DNA from: Aerococcaceae bacterium DSM 111020
GTDB lineage: Bacteria; Bacillota; Bacilli; Lactobacillales; Aerococcaceae
Assembly (NCBI GenBank): GCA_015863185.1
Contig: JACBXP010000002.1
Location: forward strand, 62,001 to 126,000
DNA length: 64,000 bases
Reading direction: 5' to 3'
This document shows, one piece after another, positions 36,362-45,476 of this stretch (the stretch's first letter is position 1; the number at the start of each line of letters is the position of its first letter). Below the pieces are notes generated by a model, which made no database searches, had not been told where the DNA came from, and worked only from the letters and a program-made list of their open reading frames with translations. A program made the position numbers and the translations under genes.

Positions 36362-36855
36362 TTTGGCAGTTTGATAAAGCATTTTGGGTAAGATTCTTGG
36401 CACTTTAGTACTTAGAGTCTCAGTATGCGCTAGCTAATAGTCTCCAGACGGTGAAGGACCAAGGGATTGTTATGCGTCAGTTTATGATTTGTCCGATGAT
36501 TATAGTAACCCCATTTTCTACGTTCAGAGATATTCTTTTACAATATAACATCAGTGATACTCTTAAGAGACCAGATGATTACTAGAGAAAGAGTCGTTTA
36601 ATTTTTAAACATTGTTAAAAAATATGCATAATCTCATGAATATAAAATATAGAGCTTTATATGGATGCAATGGTAAAATTTCTTATGAATTGAGCATATA
36701 TCTTTGTTCGCTATCTGGAGAGAATGATTCATCCGGTCGTCAGAAGACAGGCAAGTATGGTATAATAAACTTTATTTGAGTGCGTTAGCTGTGAAGATGA
36801 CGTAAGAATAGCGAAGAGATAATGATCGATAGCAGAGAGACTGAGGAGGGTCTGG
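36362..36855. other. Intergenic region between ezrA and iscS with a possible transposase remnant
   Basis: This gap of about 490 bases is AT-rich and contains no intact gene. On the minus strand between about 36415 and 36525 a short frame reads RRKWGYYNHRTNHKL and ends in a stop about 20 residues later; YYN-x-R-x-x-x-K-L patterns are common near the C-terminal end of IS3-type transposases, so this may be a decayed insertion sequence. The evidence is weak. The iscS promoter lies at the right end. Confidence 0.4.
36758..36766 (+). promoter_or_regulatory. Extended -10 promoter for iscS-thiI
   Basis: TGGTATAAT is a perfect extended -10 (TATAAT at 36761-36766), 90 bases before iscS. The -35 region is weak. 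Confidence 0.7.
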
Positions 36856-37989
36856 ATGTATTATTTTGATAATGCAGCGTCGACGAAACCGGCGAAAGAA
36901 GTATTGGAAACTTATGTCAAAGTGAGCGAGGAGTTGTTTGCGAATCCTTCGAGTATTCACCGTTTTGGTGAACGAACGCGATTATTATTGGATCAAGCGC
37001 GTCAACAAATCGCTAAATTATTACATTTTGATGCACAAGAAATATATTTTACTTCGAGTGGGACGGAGTCGAACAATTGGGTCTTAACCGGGATTGTAGA
37101 GGCTCTTAATGAGCGTCATCCGGATAAGAAACGGATTTTAATCTCGGCGATTGAACATCCATCGATGATGCGCCAAATGGACCGCCTAAGAAAGAATGGT
37201 TATCAAGTCGATTTAATTCCCGTTGATTCGAGTGGTGTCATTGATGTGAAGGCCCTTGATGACTTGTTAGCCGATGATGTGCTCTTGGTGTCAACGATGG
37301 CTGTTAATAATGAGATTGGGACCAAACAACCGATGATGGATATTGCGGTAGAATTAATGCATTATCCCAATATTATCTGGCATGTCGATGCCGTCCAAGC
37401 GGTATTAACGGAATTGGACAGCCTGAATAATTCACGAATTGATGTCCTGACTTTATCCAGCCATAAATTCCATGCGGTACGTGGAGCGGGGATTTTAGCG
37501 AAGCGTCAACGTGTCGCCAGTTATCCTCTCTTATATGGGGGCGGTCAAGAGATGGGCGAGCGCAGTAGTACGGAGAATCTGGCCGCTATCACCGCGATGG
37601 GGAAAGCCCTGCGCATGGCGTCTGAAACACAAGTCGCAACCAATGAACGTCTCGCGGACTTCCAGCAACGTATTCGTTTCGCATTTCAACAAGCTGGATG
37701 GCAAATCCATACTCCAGCAGATCATGCCTCGCCACATATTCTTTGTGTGAGTTATGAAGGAATTCCTGGTGAAGTGTTGGTTCATGCCTTTGCTGAACAT
37801 GATATCTATCTCTCAACGACGAGTGCTTGTTCTAGTCGGCGTCATTCACCCCATGCGACTTTACGAGCGATGGGCGTTGCGGAAGGCGTATCCAGTTCAG
37901 CCATTCGCATTAGTATGAGTGCGCTGACGACCCGTGAAGAAGTCGATTATTTAATTGAATGGATTCCAGAAATTACAGAACAATTTTAG
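36856..37989 (+). CDS. iscS: Cysteine desulfurase (IscS/NifS family)
   Basis: This 377-residue PLP enzyme takes sulfur from cysteine as a persulfide. The start YFDNAASTKP, the PLP lysine in SSHKFHAVRG (about 203) and the active-site Cys325 in TSACSSRRH are visible. The gene is followed after 9 bp by thiI; in Bacillus the equivalent nifZ-thiI pair lies next to ezrA and supplies sulfur for 4-thiouridine in tRNA, so a dedicated role with ThiI is likely rather than general Fe-S assembly. GAGGAGGG precedes the ATG. Confidence 0.95.
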   Translation: MYYFDNAASTKPAKEVLETYVKVSEELFANPSSIHRFGERTRLLLDQARQQIAKLLHFDAQEIYFTSSGTESNNWVLTGIVEALNERHPDKKRILISAIEHPSMMRQMDRLRKNGYQVDLIPVDSSGVIDVKALDDLLADDVLLVSTMAVNNEIGTKQPMMDIAVELMHYPNIIWHVDAVQAVLTELDSLNNSRIDVLTLSSHKFHAVRGAGILAKRQRVASYPLLYGGGQEMGERSSTENLAAITAMGKALRMASETQVATNERLADFQQRIRFAFQQAGWQIHTPADHASPHILCVSYEGIPGEVLVHAFAEHDIYLSTTSACSSRRHSPHATLRAMGVAEGVSSSAIRISMSALTTREEVDYLIEWIPEITEQF

Positions 37990-37998
37990 AGGTGACAG

Positions 37999-39210
37999 AT
38001 GAAACAAATTATTATACATTATGGCGAATTATCCACTAAAGGTAAGAACCGCAAGATGTTCCAGCGTAAATTGGCTGACCAAATTCGTCATTTAACGAAA
38101 CATTTGGAGAAGGTGACGGTTCAGCCAGAATTCGATTATATGTATGTCAAATGGGAAGAAACACCTTATGAAGACATCATCGAAATCTTAAAGAATGTCC
38201 CGGGGATTTCAAGATTTGAGCCTGTTTATCAAGTTGAAAAAGAGATGGCAGCTATTGAACAGCAAGCTGTGGCCTTGTTTGACCGTTTGACCCTTGAAGA
38301 AGGGGACAGCTTCAAAATCGTCGCCAAACGACAAGACAAAGATTTCCCGTTAGATAGTTATGCTATTCAACGAGAAATTGGCTCGATTATTGGTGAGCGT
38401 TATCCTGAATTAACGGTTGAAATGAAGCAACCGACACATAAATTAACCATTAGTATTCACAAGGACCGCGAGGCTTATTTATCACTACAAAGCTATCAAG
38501 GCATTGGCGGGATGCCATACGGCTCTTCTGGTAAAGGAATGTTGATGTTATCGGGTGGCTTTGATTCACCGATTGCAGGCTATTTGATGATGAAGCGTGG
38601 CTTGGAAATTGAAGCGGTGCATTTTTCTAGTCCGCCTTATACCAGTCCCCAAGCCTTGGAAAAGACGAAAAAATTAACATCTGTCTTAGCAGCATATGGC
38701 ATGCCGATGAAATTCCACAATGTGCCCTTTGCTAAGATTCAAGAAGCTATTCGCGATCATATCCCTGATCAAGCCTCGATGACCGTGATGCGTCGCTTTA
38801 TGTTACGCATTATGGATCAATTATTAGTGGCGAATAAAGCTCAAGCTATCGTCAATGGCGAGTCTTTAGGACAAGTCGCTTCCCAGACCATCGATTCAAT
38901 GGTCGTTATCAATGAAGTGACCTCGACACCGATATTGCGTCCTCTGATTGCGATGGATAAGACAGATATTATTGTCTTAGCTGAAGATATCGGAACATAC
39001 GATATTAGTGTGGAGCCTTATGAGGATTGTTGTACGGTCTTTGCGCCAGTGGCACCCCATACTAAACCAAAATTAGATAGCATTGAGGCGATGGAAGAGC
39101 GTTTAGATATCGAAGGATTAATTCAAGATGCGATCGAAAATACGACCATTGAAGTCATTGATTCCGATTATATTGAACAACAACAAGCGGCATTTAGTGA
39201 GTTATTATAG
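37999..39210 (+). CDS. thiI: tRNA 4-thiouridine sulfurtransferase ThiI
   Basis: This 403-residue protein has an N-terminal ferredoxin-like/THUMP region (about 1-165) and a PP-loop AMP-forming domain with SGGFDSPIAGYLM (about 185-197). It activates U8 of tRNA and receives sulfur from the neighbouring IscS-type desulfurase. A cysteine pair in YEDCCTVF (about 343) is retained. There is no C-terminal rhodanese domain, as is normal in Bacilli. Length is typical. Confidence 0.96.
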   Translation: MKQIIIHYGELSTKGKNRKMFQRKLADQIRHLTKHLEKVTVQPEFDYMYVKWEETPYEDIIEILKNVPGISRFEPVYQVEKEMAAIEQQAVALFDRLTLEEGDSFKIVAKRQDKDFPLDSYAIQREIGSIIGERYPELTVEMKQPTHKLTISIHKDREAYLSLQSYQGIGGMPYGSSGKGMLMLSGGFDSPIAGYLMMKRGLEIEAVHFSSPPYTSPQALEKTKKLTSVLAAYGMPMKFHNVPFAKIQEAIRDHIPDQASMTVMRRFMLRIMDQLLVANKAQAIVNGESLGQVASQTIDSMVVINEVTSTPILRPLIAMDKTDIIVLAEDIGTYDISVEPYEDCCTVFAPVAPHTKPKLDSIEAMEERLDIEGLIQDAIENTTIEVIDSDYIEQQQAAFSELL

Positions 39211-39217
39211 AAGAAAA

Positions 39218-39243
39218 AGGGGCGCGGAGGCGCTCTTTTTTAT
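39218..39243 (+). terminator. Rho-independent terminator after thiI
   Basis: A GC-rich stem (GGGGCGC with GGCGCTC, GGA loop region) followed by a T6 run, 8 bases after the thiI stop. Confidence 0.75.
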
Positions 39244-39342
39244 GGGCGTGATGAGGCATTCTTTGCAACTTTATCTGGACACGTTATAATGAAAAGAGAG
39301 GATGCACAGTGACAAGCATTCAATAATAGAGGAGTGATGGCA

Positions 39343-40086
39343 ATGGATGCGAAGATTGAACAATTACAACAAGCATTAAATGAGAGTCAACGCATTGTAT
39401 TCTTCAGTGGTGCAGGAATGTCGACACAGAGTGGTATTCCGGACTTTCGTTCATCGGATGGGGTCTTTATGCAGGATACGGGAACGCAGTATTCCGCAGA
39501 AGAAGTGATTTCCCATAGTTTTTTCCAAGCACATCCGGAAGTATATTTCAAATTTCATTTTGATAATTTAGTCTATCCTGACGCGAAACCGAATGAAGGG
39601 CATGAATTTATTGCGGATTTGGAAGATACTGATAAACAAGTCGCAGTCGTCACCCAAAACATTGACGGACTGCATCAAAAGGCAGGAAGTTCTGAAGTCT
39701 ATGAATTACATGGCACGGTCAATGATAATTACTGTCTGGAATGTGGGACCCATTATACTAATGACCAATTAGAATTAGACGATAAAGGAATTCCGCGTTG
39801 TCCTAAAGATGGAGGCATTGTTCGCCCGGATATTGTGATGTATGAAGAACAATTAGATCCAACCACTATTCAAGGAGCAGTGGAAGCGATTAGTCGCGCG
39901 GATATGCTAGTCATTCTAGGGACATCGCTCATTGTTTATCCAGCCGCGAGTTTTGTGCGTTATTTTAAAGGGGATCATCTTGCAGTGATTAATAAAACAC
40001 CGATTCAATTACAAGGTGAGAATGTTTTGGTCTTTGAAGATACGATTAACAATGTCTTTAGGCAATTAGAAGTACGAGGGAATTAA
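39343..40086 (+). CDS. cobB: NAD-dependent protein deacylase (sirtuin) with altered zinc site
   Basis: This protein of about 247 residues has the sirtuin motifs FFSGAGMSTQSGIPDFRS (about 18-35), TQNIDGLH and the catalytic histidine in ELHGTVN. It removes acyl groups from lysines using NAD. The zinc site normally has two CxxC pairs; here the first is intact (CLEC, about 131-134), but the second reads CPKD with Cys153 and Asp156, so one cysteine is replaced by aspartate. ATG 39343 is chosen because GAGGAG at 39329-39334 is well spaced; upstream GTG 39334 and ATG 39337 overlap it. The mpg start overlaps its stop codon. Confidence 0.9.
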   Translation: MDAKIEQLQQALNESQRIVFFSGAGMSTQSGIPDFRSSDGVFMQDTGTQYSAEEVISHSFFQAHPEVYFKFHFDNLVYPDAKPNEGHEFIADLEDTDKQVAVVTQNIDGLHQKAGSSEVYELHGTVNDNYCLECGTHYTNDQLELDDKGIPRCPKDGGIVRPDIVMYEEQLDPTTIQGAVEAISRADMLVILGTSLIVYPAASFVRYFKGDHLAVINKTPIQLQGENVLVFEDTINNVFRQLEVRGN

Positions 40087-40700
40087 TGTTTTACTTGGAC
40101 TCTTCTCTTTCAACGCCAGAGATTGCCCGTAAATTACTGGGCTATCGGCTTGTCCATGATGCACCTGAGGGTTTGACGTCGGGTTGGATTGTCGAAGTGG
40201 AAGCCTATACAGGAATGGATGACAAAGGGGCACACACCTATAATGGCCACCGCACTCCTCGCGTAGAAGCGATGTACGGGGAGCCAGGACATTTTTATAT
40301 TTATCAAATTCGGCAACATTTTTCCATTAATTTTGTCACGCAAAGCGCTGGAATCGGTGAAGGGGTACTGATCAGGGCATTGGAACCAGATCGAGGAATC
40401 ACTGTGATGGAAGGACGTCGCCGCGGACAGACAGGTTATAATTTAACCAATGGCCCAGGTAAATTAGCCCAAGCGATGGCGATTGATAAGACTTACTATG
40501 GAACGCCTGTCGATGAAGGGCCATTATACGTGGATTTCAGCGAGAAACGCGAACCCAAAGAAATCCTGGCGACACCCCGCATCGGCTTAGGGAAGACCGC
40601 TGAAGAATGGCGGGAAGCTCCTTTGCGTTATATTGTAGCTGGTAATCCTTATGTGTCGAAACATAAAGGACCGATTGACGCATCACATGGTTGGCTTTAA
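40086..40700 (+). CDS. mpg: 3-methyladenine DNA glycosylase (AAG/MPG type)
   Basis: This 204-residue base-excision repair enzyme removes alkylated purines from DNA. The conserved block IVEVEAYTGMDDKGAHTYNGHRTPR (about 37-61) contains the catalytic glutamate, and YGEPGHFYIYQI follows near 65-76. The fold and length match the AAG family (Pfam Pur_DNA_glyco). The ATG overlaps the sirtuin stop by one base, so translation is coupled. Confidence 0.93.
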   Translation: MFYLDSSLSTPEIARKLLGYRLVHDAPEGLTSGWIVEVEAYTGMDDKGAHTYNGHRTPRVEAMYGEPGHFYIYQIRQHFSINFVTQSAGIGEGVLIRALEPDRGITVMEGRRRGQTGYNLTNGPGKLAQAMAIDKTYYGTPVDEGPLYVDFSEKREPKEILATPRIGLGKTAEEWREAPLRYIVAGNPYVSKHKGPIDASHGWL

Positions 40701-40707
40701 ATATCAT

Positions 40708-40743
40708 AAGACAAGAAACGATGAGGTTTCTTGTCTTTTTTAT
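40708..40743 (+). terminator. Rho-independent terminator after mpg
   Basis: AAGACAAGAAAC / GTTTCTTGTCTT with a short loop, followed by Ts. It starts 8 bases after the mpg stop. Confidence 0.9.
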
Positions 40744-40762
40744 TTGGATAAAAAATATTAAA

Positions 40763-40793
40763 CAAAAAAGACAACGGAAAACCGTCGTCTTCA
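40763..40793 (-). terminator. Rho-independent terminator of the yghU-like gene
   Basis: On the minus strand AAGACGACGG pairs with CCGTTGTCTT across a TTTT loop and is followed by a T-run. It lies about 10 bases beyond the stop of the minus-strand gene, facing the mpg terminator. Confidence 0.85.
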
Positions 40794-40802
40794 AGATGTT
40801 TA

Positions 40803-41585
40803 TTAATTTAAGGACTGGTAATCCGCCTCTAAAGCACGTTGCACTGCTGGACGGGCTGCAATCCGATTCGCCCATTCAACGAGATGTGTGTATTCGCCGA
40901 CATTGAGGAATGTTCCTGCGTCATCATATAATTCATCGCGTGCGATGCGTCCATACCAAGGCCAAATCGCAATATCCGCAATACTATATTCGTCACCGGC
41001 AATATATTCGCGCTCAGCGAGTACTTGGTCTAATAAATCGAGCTGGCGTTTCGTTTCCATTGTGAAACGGTCAATCGCATATTCAATCTTCTCCGGTGCA
41101 TAACTGAAGAAATGACCGAAGCCACCACCGATATAAGGGCCAGCCCCTGTTTGCCAGAATGCCCAATTCAATACTTCAGTGCGTCCGTGAATATCTTCCG
41201 GTATTAATTCACCGAATTTCTCTGCTAAATATAAGAGAATCGAAACGGATTCAAACAGTTTAACCGGTTCGTCTTGGCTATAGTCTATTAAGGCTGGGAT
41301 TTTGCTATTAGGATTGATGTCAACGAAGTCAGATCCAAATTGATCTCCTTCGGTAATGTCGATTAGATAGAGGTCATAGTCTGCTTCTTTGATGCCTAAA
41401 TCTTTTAATTCTTCCAGCATCACAGCCACTTTAATGCCATTAGGAGTTCCCATGGAATACACTTGGAGCGGTGCGTCGCCTTCAGGTAAGGTCTGATCAA
41501 AACGCGCACCTGCTGTGGGGCGATTGGCTGACAGATCATCATTTTGGTTCTTCCATTGCCATACTTCTGGTAATTCGTAAGTCAT
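40803..41585 (-). CDS. yghU: Glutathione S-transferase-like oxidoreductase, YghU type
   Basis: This 260-residue protein closely resembles E. coli YghU along its length: the N-terminal tail with the NRPTAGARFDQTLPEG segment, the thioredoxin-like domain with MGTPNGIKVAVMLEEL (about 45-60) and NPNSKIPAL (about 92-100), and the helical domain with GGGFGHFFSYAPEKIEYAI (about 148-166). YghU-type enzymes bind two glutathiones and reduce disulfides. Many low-GC Gram-positives lack glutathione or import it, so acquisition by transfer or a different thiol is possible; no glutathione synthesis gene is in the window. It stands alone on the minus strand with its own terminator. Confidence 0.9.
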   Translation of the reverse strand: MTYELPEVWQWKNQNDDLSANRPTAGARFDQTLPEGDAPLQVYSMGTPNGIKVAVMLEELKDLGIKEADYDLYLIDITEGDQFGSDFVDINPNSKIPALIDYSQDEPVKLFESVSILLYLAEKFGELIPEDIHGRTEVLNWAFWQTGAGPYIGGGFGHFFSYAPEKIEYAIDRFTMETKRQLDLLDQVLAEREYIAGDEYSIADIAIWPWYGRIARDELYDDAGTFLNVGEYTHLVEWANRIAARPAVQRALEADYQSLN

Positions 41586-41698
41586 CTCATCTCTCCATTC
41601 TTTTTCTTCATCATACTATGAACGGGATTCGATTGCGAAAGATATGCAAATTGTTAGAGAGAAAGTTATAAGTGATGGTGGGGAATTTCCAATGAATT

Positions 41699-41728
41699 AA
41701 CCCCATCGCTTAGTCGCAATGGGGTCGT
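41699..41728 (-). terminator. Terminator-like hairpin after the DUF1189 gene
   Basis: On the minus strand CCCCATTGCG / CGATGGGG (with GCG-ACTAAG-CGA core) forms a strong stem just past the DUF1189 stop. The T-run on the minus side is weak, so function is less certain. Confidence 0.5.
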
Positions 41729-41734
41729 ATTTTT

Positions 41735-42715
41735 CTATTTGGAATCAGTATGATCATCGTCGTGGTTATGTTCATTATTGTCATGATGTTGATCATAATC
41801 GTTTTCTTGATTCTTTTTTTCTTCTTCTTTCTTTTCACGTTCGAGTTTCCTTAACTCTTCACGGAAACGCTGAATGAATTCTTCGCGGTTTGAAAATTGA
41901 CTATTTTCAAATAATTTATTCAAAAAGCGCGATTGATCGATGAACATTCGTTGGATATTTAAGAATGTTAACAACATAATCCATAAGTAACTACTGAATG
42001 GCATCGCTAAGAAAAAACCAATTAGCTCGATTAAAATTATCGGCAGGACCGATGCGATGACAACGAGTTTAAAGCGTGAGCCAAATGGCAATTGCATCAT
42101 ATTCAAGACGAAAGCACCTGAAAAGAGAGTCAATAAGGCCATTTCAAGCAAATAGGATATCAAACTGGCGAAAAAGAGTGAGAAAAAGATGGGTATCAAA
42201 ATCCGTAATGGATGATTGACATAAAAATTCAACAATTGGCTGAGATTATTGGGTGTCGTAAAGAAATCGACAGCCAAAGGAATCTCGGTTAGATTATCTC
42301 CCGATCCGACATAGGCCACATTTTTAAATAAGAACAGGCTAAGAAAGGTATCTTGAGAGATTTGATCGCGTTGTTCTGGTTGAATGGGGATGGTTCCATC
42401 TTCTTGTTTCTCTAATGTATCATCAAGCACCAATTGGAAGCTGTCAGACTGGTAATAGAGTGGCTTATCGCCGTCAGCGATTTCCAATTGACCATCAAGC
42501 GTTTGGCTAAAAGCCGGCAAATGGGTGCTGGCACCTGCGACATCGGTCGCTAGATCTTGGGCCATGGGGGCGACATGGAACATCGCTGTTAGGGTAAGTA
42601 AGACATTCATCACCAAGATAACTAAGCCGATTTGACGGCGATTAAGCGAGACACTCTGCAAGGCAAAGCGTGGCTCTTTAATGCTTTTGGTGATGATATT
42701 TAACACTGATTTCAA
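41735..42715 (-). CDS. DUF1189-family membrane protein with His/Asp-rich tail
   Basis: This protein of about 326 residues has one membrane segment near the N terminus (about 28-50), an extracellular domain of about 100 residues, then four membrane segments (about 165-270). The topology and the N-terminal IITKSIKEPRFA stretch fit DUF1189 (PF06691), a family of unknown function. A charged coil is followed by a C-terminal tail of about 30 residues rich in His and Asp, which could bind metal ions. AAAGGTG (42724-42730) abuts a GTG at 42724, while the in-frame TTG at 42715 is better spaced; either start is possible. It lies just downstream of the yfhO-like gene and is probably cotranscribed. Confidence 0.7.
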   Translation of the reverse strand: MKSVLNIITKSIKEPRFALQSVSLNRRQIGLVILVMNVLLTLTAMFHVAPMAQDLATDVAGASTHLPAFSQTLDGQLEIADGDKPLYYQSDSFQLVLDDTLEKQEDGTIPIQPEQRDQISQDTFLSLFLFKNVAYVGSGDNLTEIPLAVDFFTTPNNLSQLLNFYVNHPLRILIPIFFSLFFASLISYLLEMALLTLFSGAFVLNMMQLPFGSRFKLVVIASVLPIILIELIGFFLAMPFSSYLWIMLLTFLNIQRMFIDQSRFLNKLFENSQFSNREEFIQRFREELRKLEREKKEEEKKNQENDYDQHHDNNEHNHDDDHTDSK

Positions 42716-42737
42716 AATCTTCACACCTTTAATTTTT

Positions 42738-45476
42738 TTATTCTTTCATCATACCGAATGTGGCATCGGTTTTCAACTGTCGTCTCCGGCGGAGGATTCC
42801 TTCACCGAGTGAGAATACCAAGCCCATGATCATGGCGGCTAGACCATAATAGATGCCTCGCGGGAAGTAATGAAGCCGGACCGTATGTGAACCTTGGCTC
42901 ATCGGAACAGATAATAAGGTGTCATTAAGCACCGCTTTGGTTTCCACTGTTTCGCCGTCAACGGTAACCGTCCAATTATCATCATAAGGAATGGTGAATA
43001 ATAATTGGCTCGTAGGCAATTCGGTCGTGATCGTTCCTTCAATCAGATTATGATTGAAATGCGTCACTTCGAAACGATGGTCCTGTTTGGAGGCGATCAG
43101 TTGATCATAGCGCGCTTCATCGAACTCATAGAGATTAATGAGATTGGCGGTAAATTCATCCTCTTCTAAATAGAACCGGAACGATTGATCAGCTTGCATC
43201 GTACCGTATGACGCATTCGTTAATTGACGCCGACGATACGGTGTATACCAACGGTAACGGGTGTCGTTAAGATTTAGTGACACTTTGTCTTTATTTAATT
43301 GCGATGGCAAGGTGAAATAATAAGGATTTTCTGAGGTGGTCGTAAAGGATAAGTCAACATATGCCGACGACTTATTATTATCACGCTCATAAGTGTAATA
43401 ATCACCATCGCCTTTATCCGTGACCGTGACATTATGATATTCTACTTCATCAAACGCTTGCCGTCTGAAATAATTATCCGGATGATTAGAGAAATCCATG
43501 AGTGCGAGAATTTTCTCTTGATTGCCCACAGGGTCATTGGCATTGAGTAAATCTTCAGAATCAGCTAATTCAGGACGCATCTCCACGGCTAATCCCAGAT
43601 GATCGGTATTTTCACGCAACAGATAACGATCGGACTGTTGAACGATGGGATATTTCAGACTATCCAAGTCCGTTGCTTCACGGTATAACAAGTATTGTTC
43701 ATCGGATGTATGACTGGCCGTATCTTCTGTAATATCAATCAGATAACGCACAGCGAACAAGTCATCCGTTAGAAGGGAACCATTTGAATAAGCGACAAAG
43801 CCATTTCCATCTGGTAAGCCTAGATAGCCAAAGAGTTCAGGCACATGCGCTTCAATCGTTGAACCGAAATGATTCAGCCCATGGTAATGAGCATACATCG
43901 CTTCATTCTTCGTCCGCATAAAGGTTTTGTGACTGCGGTAGAAGGTATCATCACCGTGGCGCACGGGTGCTACGGCTTCATCAAGCACCGCCGTATAATC
44001 ACGGAATTTACCTTGATTGACATAATTTAAGTCTTGTAGGATGAGTCCGGCATTGCCTGCCATTTCAGTGATGACAACCGCTAGAATCAGCCAAGGAATG
44101 AGGCGACGCTCTTGATGGCGGAAATAAAGCAATAAGACCAACACAATATAGAAGACTAATGAAATAAGTAATTTTGTCTCCGTCAGAAATTCATAGGACC
44201 CTAAATGTTGATAATAATAGACTAACATCCCACCAATGACTCCGAGTTGAACCAAAGGAATCCAAATAGGTTGGGTGCGTTCTTGATGAATCCAGGCCCG
44301 AATGGCTAGGACGATTAAGAAGAATGTCGTTGTAAAGGAAAAGCGGTAATGATACCAAATTGGGAATTGCCCGCCATGCCATAATTTGTTGATAACATCA
44401 TAGCGAAAGCTGACAAAGAACATCGCCAAAATGAGGAGAGCGACGACTTTTTCGCGCCAATGGATTTTCTTTTCCATGAAATACTGCAAACTCAAAATCA
44501 GAACCAACATTCCGGCATAGATATTCGGGCTACCGGCAGACATCTCATCAAAGTTAAAGCTGCCGATAAAAGTTTTCGACAAAATATCCGCCAGATTATG
44601 CGAAGCGTCCAAAGTTAGTTCGAGTGATTGGTGGGTTCCTTTTCCAATCGAAAGGGAATCAATGGTTGGGATTAACATGATTCCTGCAATCAAGACGGCA
44701 TAAAGCGAGTAGCGAATAAACGCACCATAATCAAACGCGGCTTGTTTCAGGTCAAAGCGTTGATGCGCTTCTTGGCGTTCGACCACAACAAATAGGGCGT
44801 AGAATGCCAGAAAAAGGCAGATCATATAGCCGATATAATAATTCGCAATGAGAATCAGTGCCAGACTGGCAACATAGACACCGAAATGACGCTCGTCAAT
44901 AATCCGATGTAAGCCATAAGCAATGAGTGGTAAGAGGACCAGGCCGTCAAGCCACATAATATTGAGTAAATAAACAATCATATAGCTCATGAGAGCATAA
45001 GACACGCTGAAACTTAAAGCAAAGGGCGTCGATAAACGGTAAATACGACGACTTAAGAACATGAAAGACAAGCTCGCAGCCAATACTTTTAGATAGGTTA
45101 GGAGTGTCACTGCTAAGTCGAAATTCGACTCATTAAAGAATAAGAGAATCAGATTAAAGGGACTCATTAAATAATAAGCCCAGAGTCCAACCATTTCCCC
45201 GCCGAATCCTTTTTCAAAGGAATAGAAGAATTTCGTTGGATGCTGGAGCAAGGTATCTTTGAATTGACTGTAAAAATCAATATATTGTTGTCCTAAATCA
45301 ACCGTCAATAAGGTCTCATCGCCAAAAGGGACAAAAGAAAACAGCACACAGATTAAACTGAAAATGCCGGTCACAATCAAAAAATTTAATAAATAAGGTC
45401 GTAATTTTAATGACATAATAAACTCCTTCACTAAATATCCATTACTCATTCTATCAGACATCAAATGCCCCTGCAT
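42738..45476 (-). CDS. yfhO: YfhO-family polytopic membrane protein
   Basis: This 912-residue protein has about 13 membrane segments in the first 520 residues, a large extracytoplasmic domain (about 530-860) and a last membrane segment near 870-890. The segment DETLLTVDLGQQYIDFYSQF (about 52-71) and the GT-C-like layout fit the YfhO family, which in Bacillus and Listeria is linked to glycosylation of lipoteichoic acid or related envelope polymers. Two in-frame starts each have good ribosome sites: ATG 45476 with GGAGGTG and ATG 45416 with GAAGGAG, the second just before the first membrane segment. The longer form is listed. The substrate is unknown. Confidence 0.82.
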   Translation of the reverse strand: MQGHLMSDRMSNGYLVKEFIMSLKLRPYLLNFLIVTGIFSLICVLFSFVPFGDETLLTVDLGQQYIDFYSQFKDTLLQHPTKFFYSFEKGFGGEMVGLWAYYLMSPFNLILLFFNESNFDLAVTLLTYLKVLAASLSFMFLSRRIYRLSTPFALSFSVSYALMSYMIVYLLNIMWLDGLVLLPLIAYGLHRIIDERHFGVYVASLALILIANYYIGYMICLFLAFYALFVVVERQEAHQRFDLKQAAFDYGAFIRYSLYAVLIAGIMLIPTIDSLSIGKGTHQSLELTLDASHNLADILSKTFIGSFNFDEMSAGSPNIYAGMLVLILSLQYFMEKKIHWREKVVALLILAMFFVSFRYDVINKLWHGGQFPIWYHYRFSFTTTFFLIVLAIRAWIHQERTQPIWIPLVQLGVIGGMLVYYYQHLGSYEFLTETKLLISLVFYIVLVLLLYFRHQERRLIPWLILAVVITEMAGNAGLILQDLNYVNQGKFRDYTAVLDEAVAPVRHGDDTFYRSHKTFMRTKNEAMYAHYHGLNHFGSTIEAHVPELFGYLGLPDGNGFVAYSNGSLLTDDLFAVRYLIDITEDTASHTSDEQYLLYREATDLDSLKYPIVQQSDRYLLRENTDHLGLAVEMRPELADSEDLLNANDPVGNQEKILALMDFSNHPDNYFRRQAFDEVEYHNVTVTDKGDGDYYTYERDNNKSSAYVDLSFTTTSENPYYFTLPSQLNKDKVSLNLNDTRYRWYTPYRRRQLTNASYGTMQADQSFRFYLEEDEFTANLINLYEFDEARYDQLIASKQDHRFEVTHFNHNLIEGTITTELPTSQLLFTIPYDDNWTVTVDGETVETKAVLNDTLLSVPMSQGSHTVRLHYFPRGIYYGLAAMIMGLVFSLGEGILRRRRQLKTDATFGMMKE

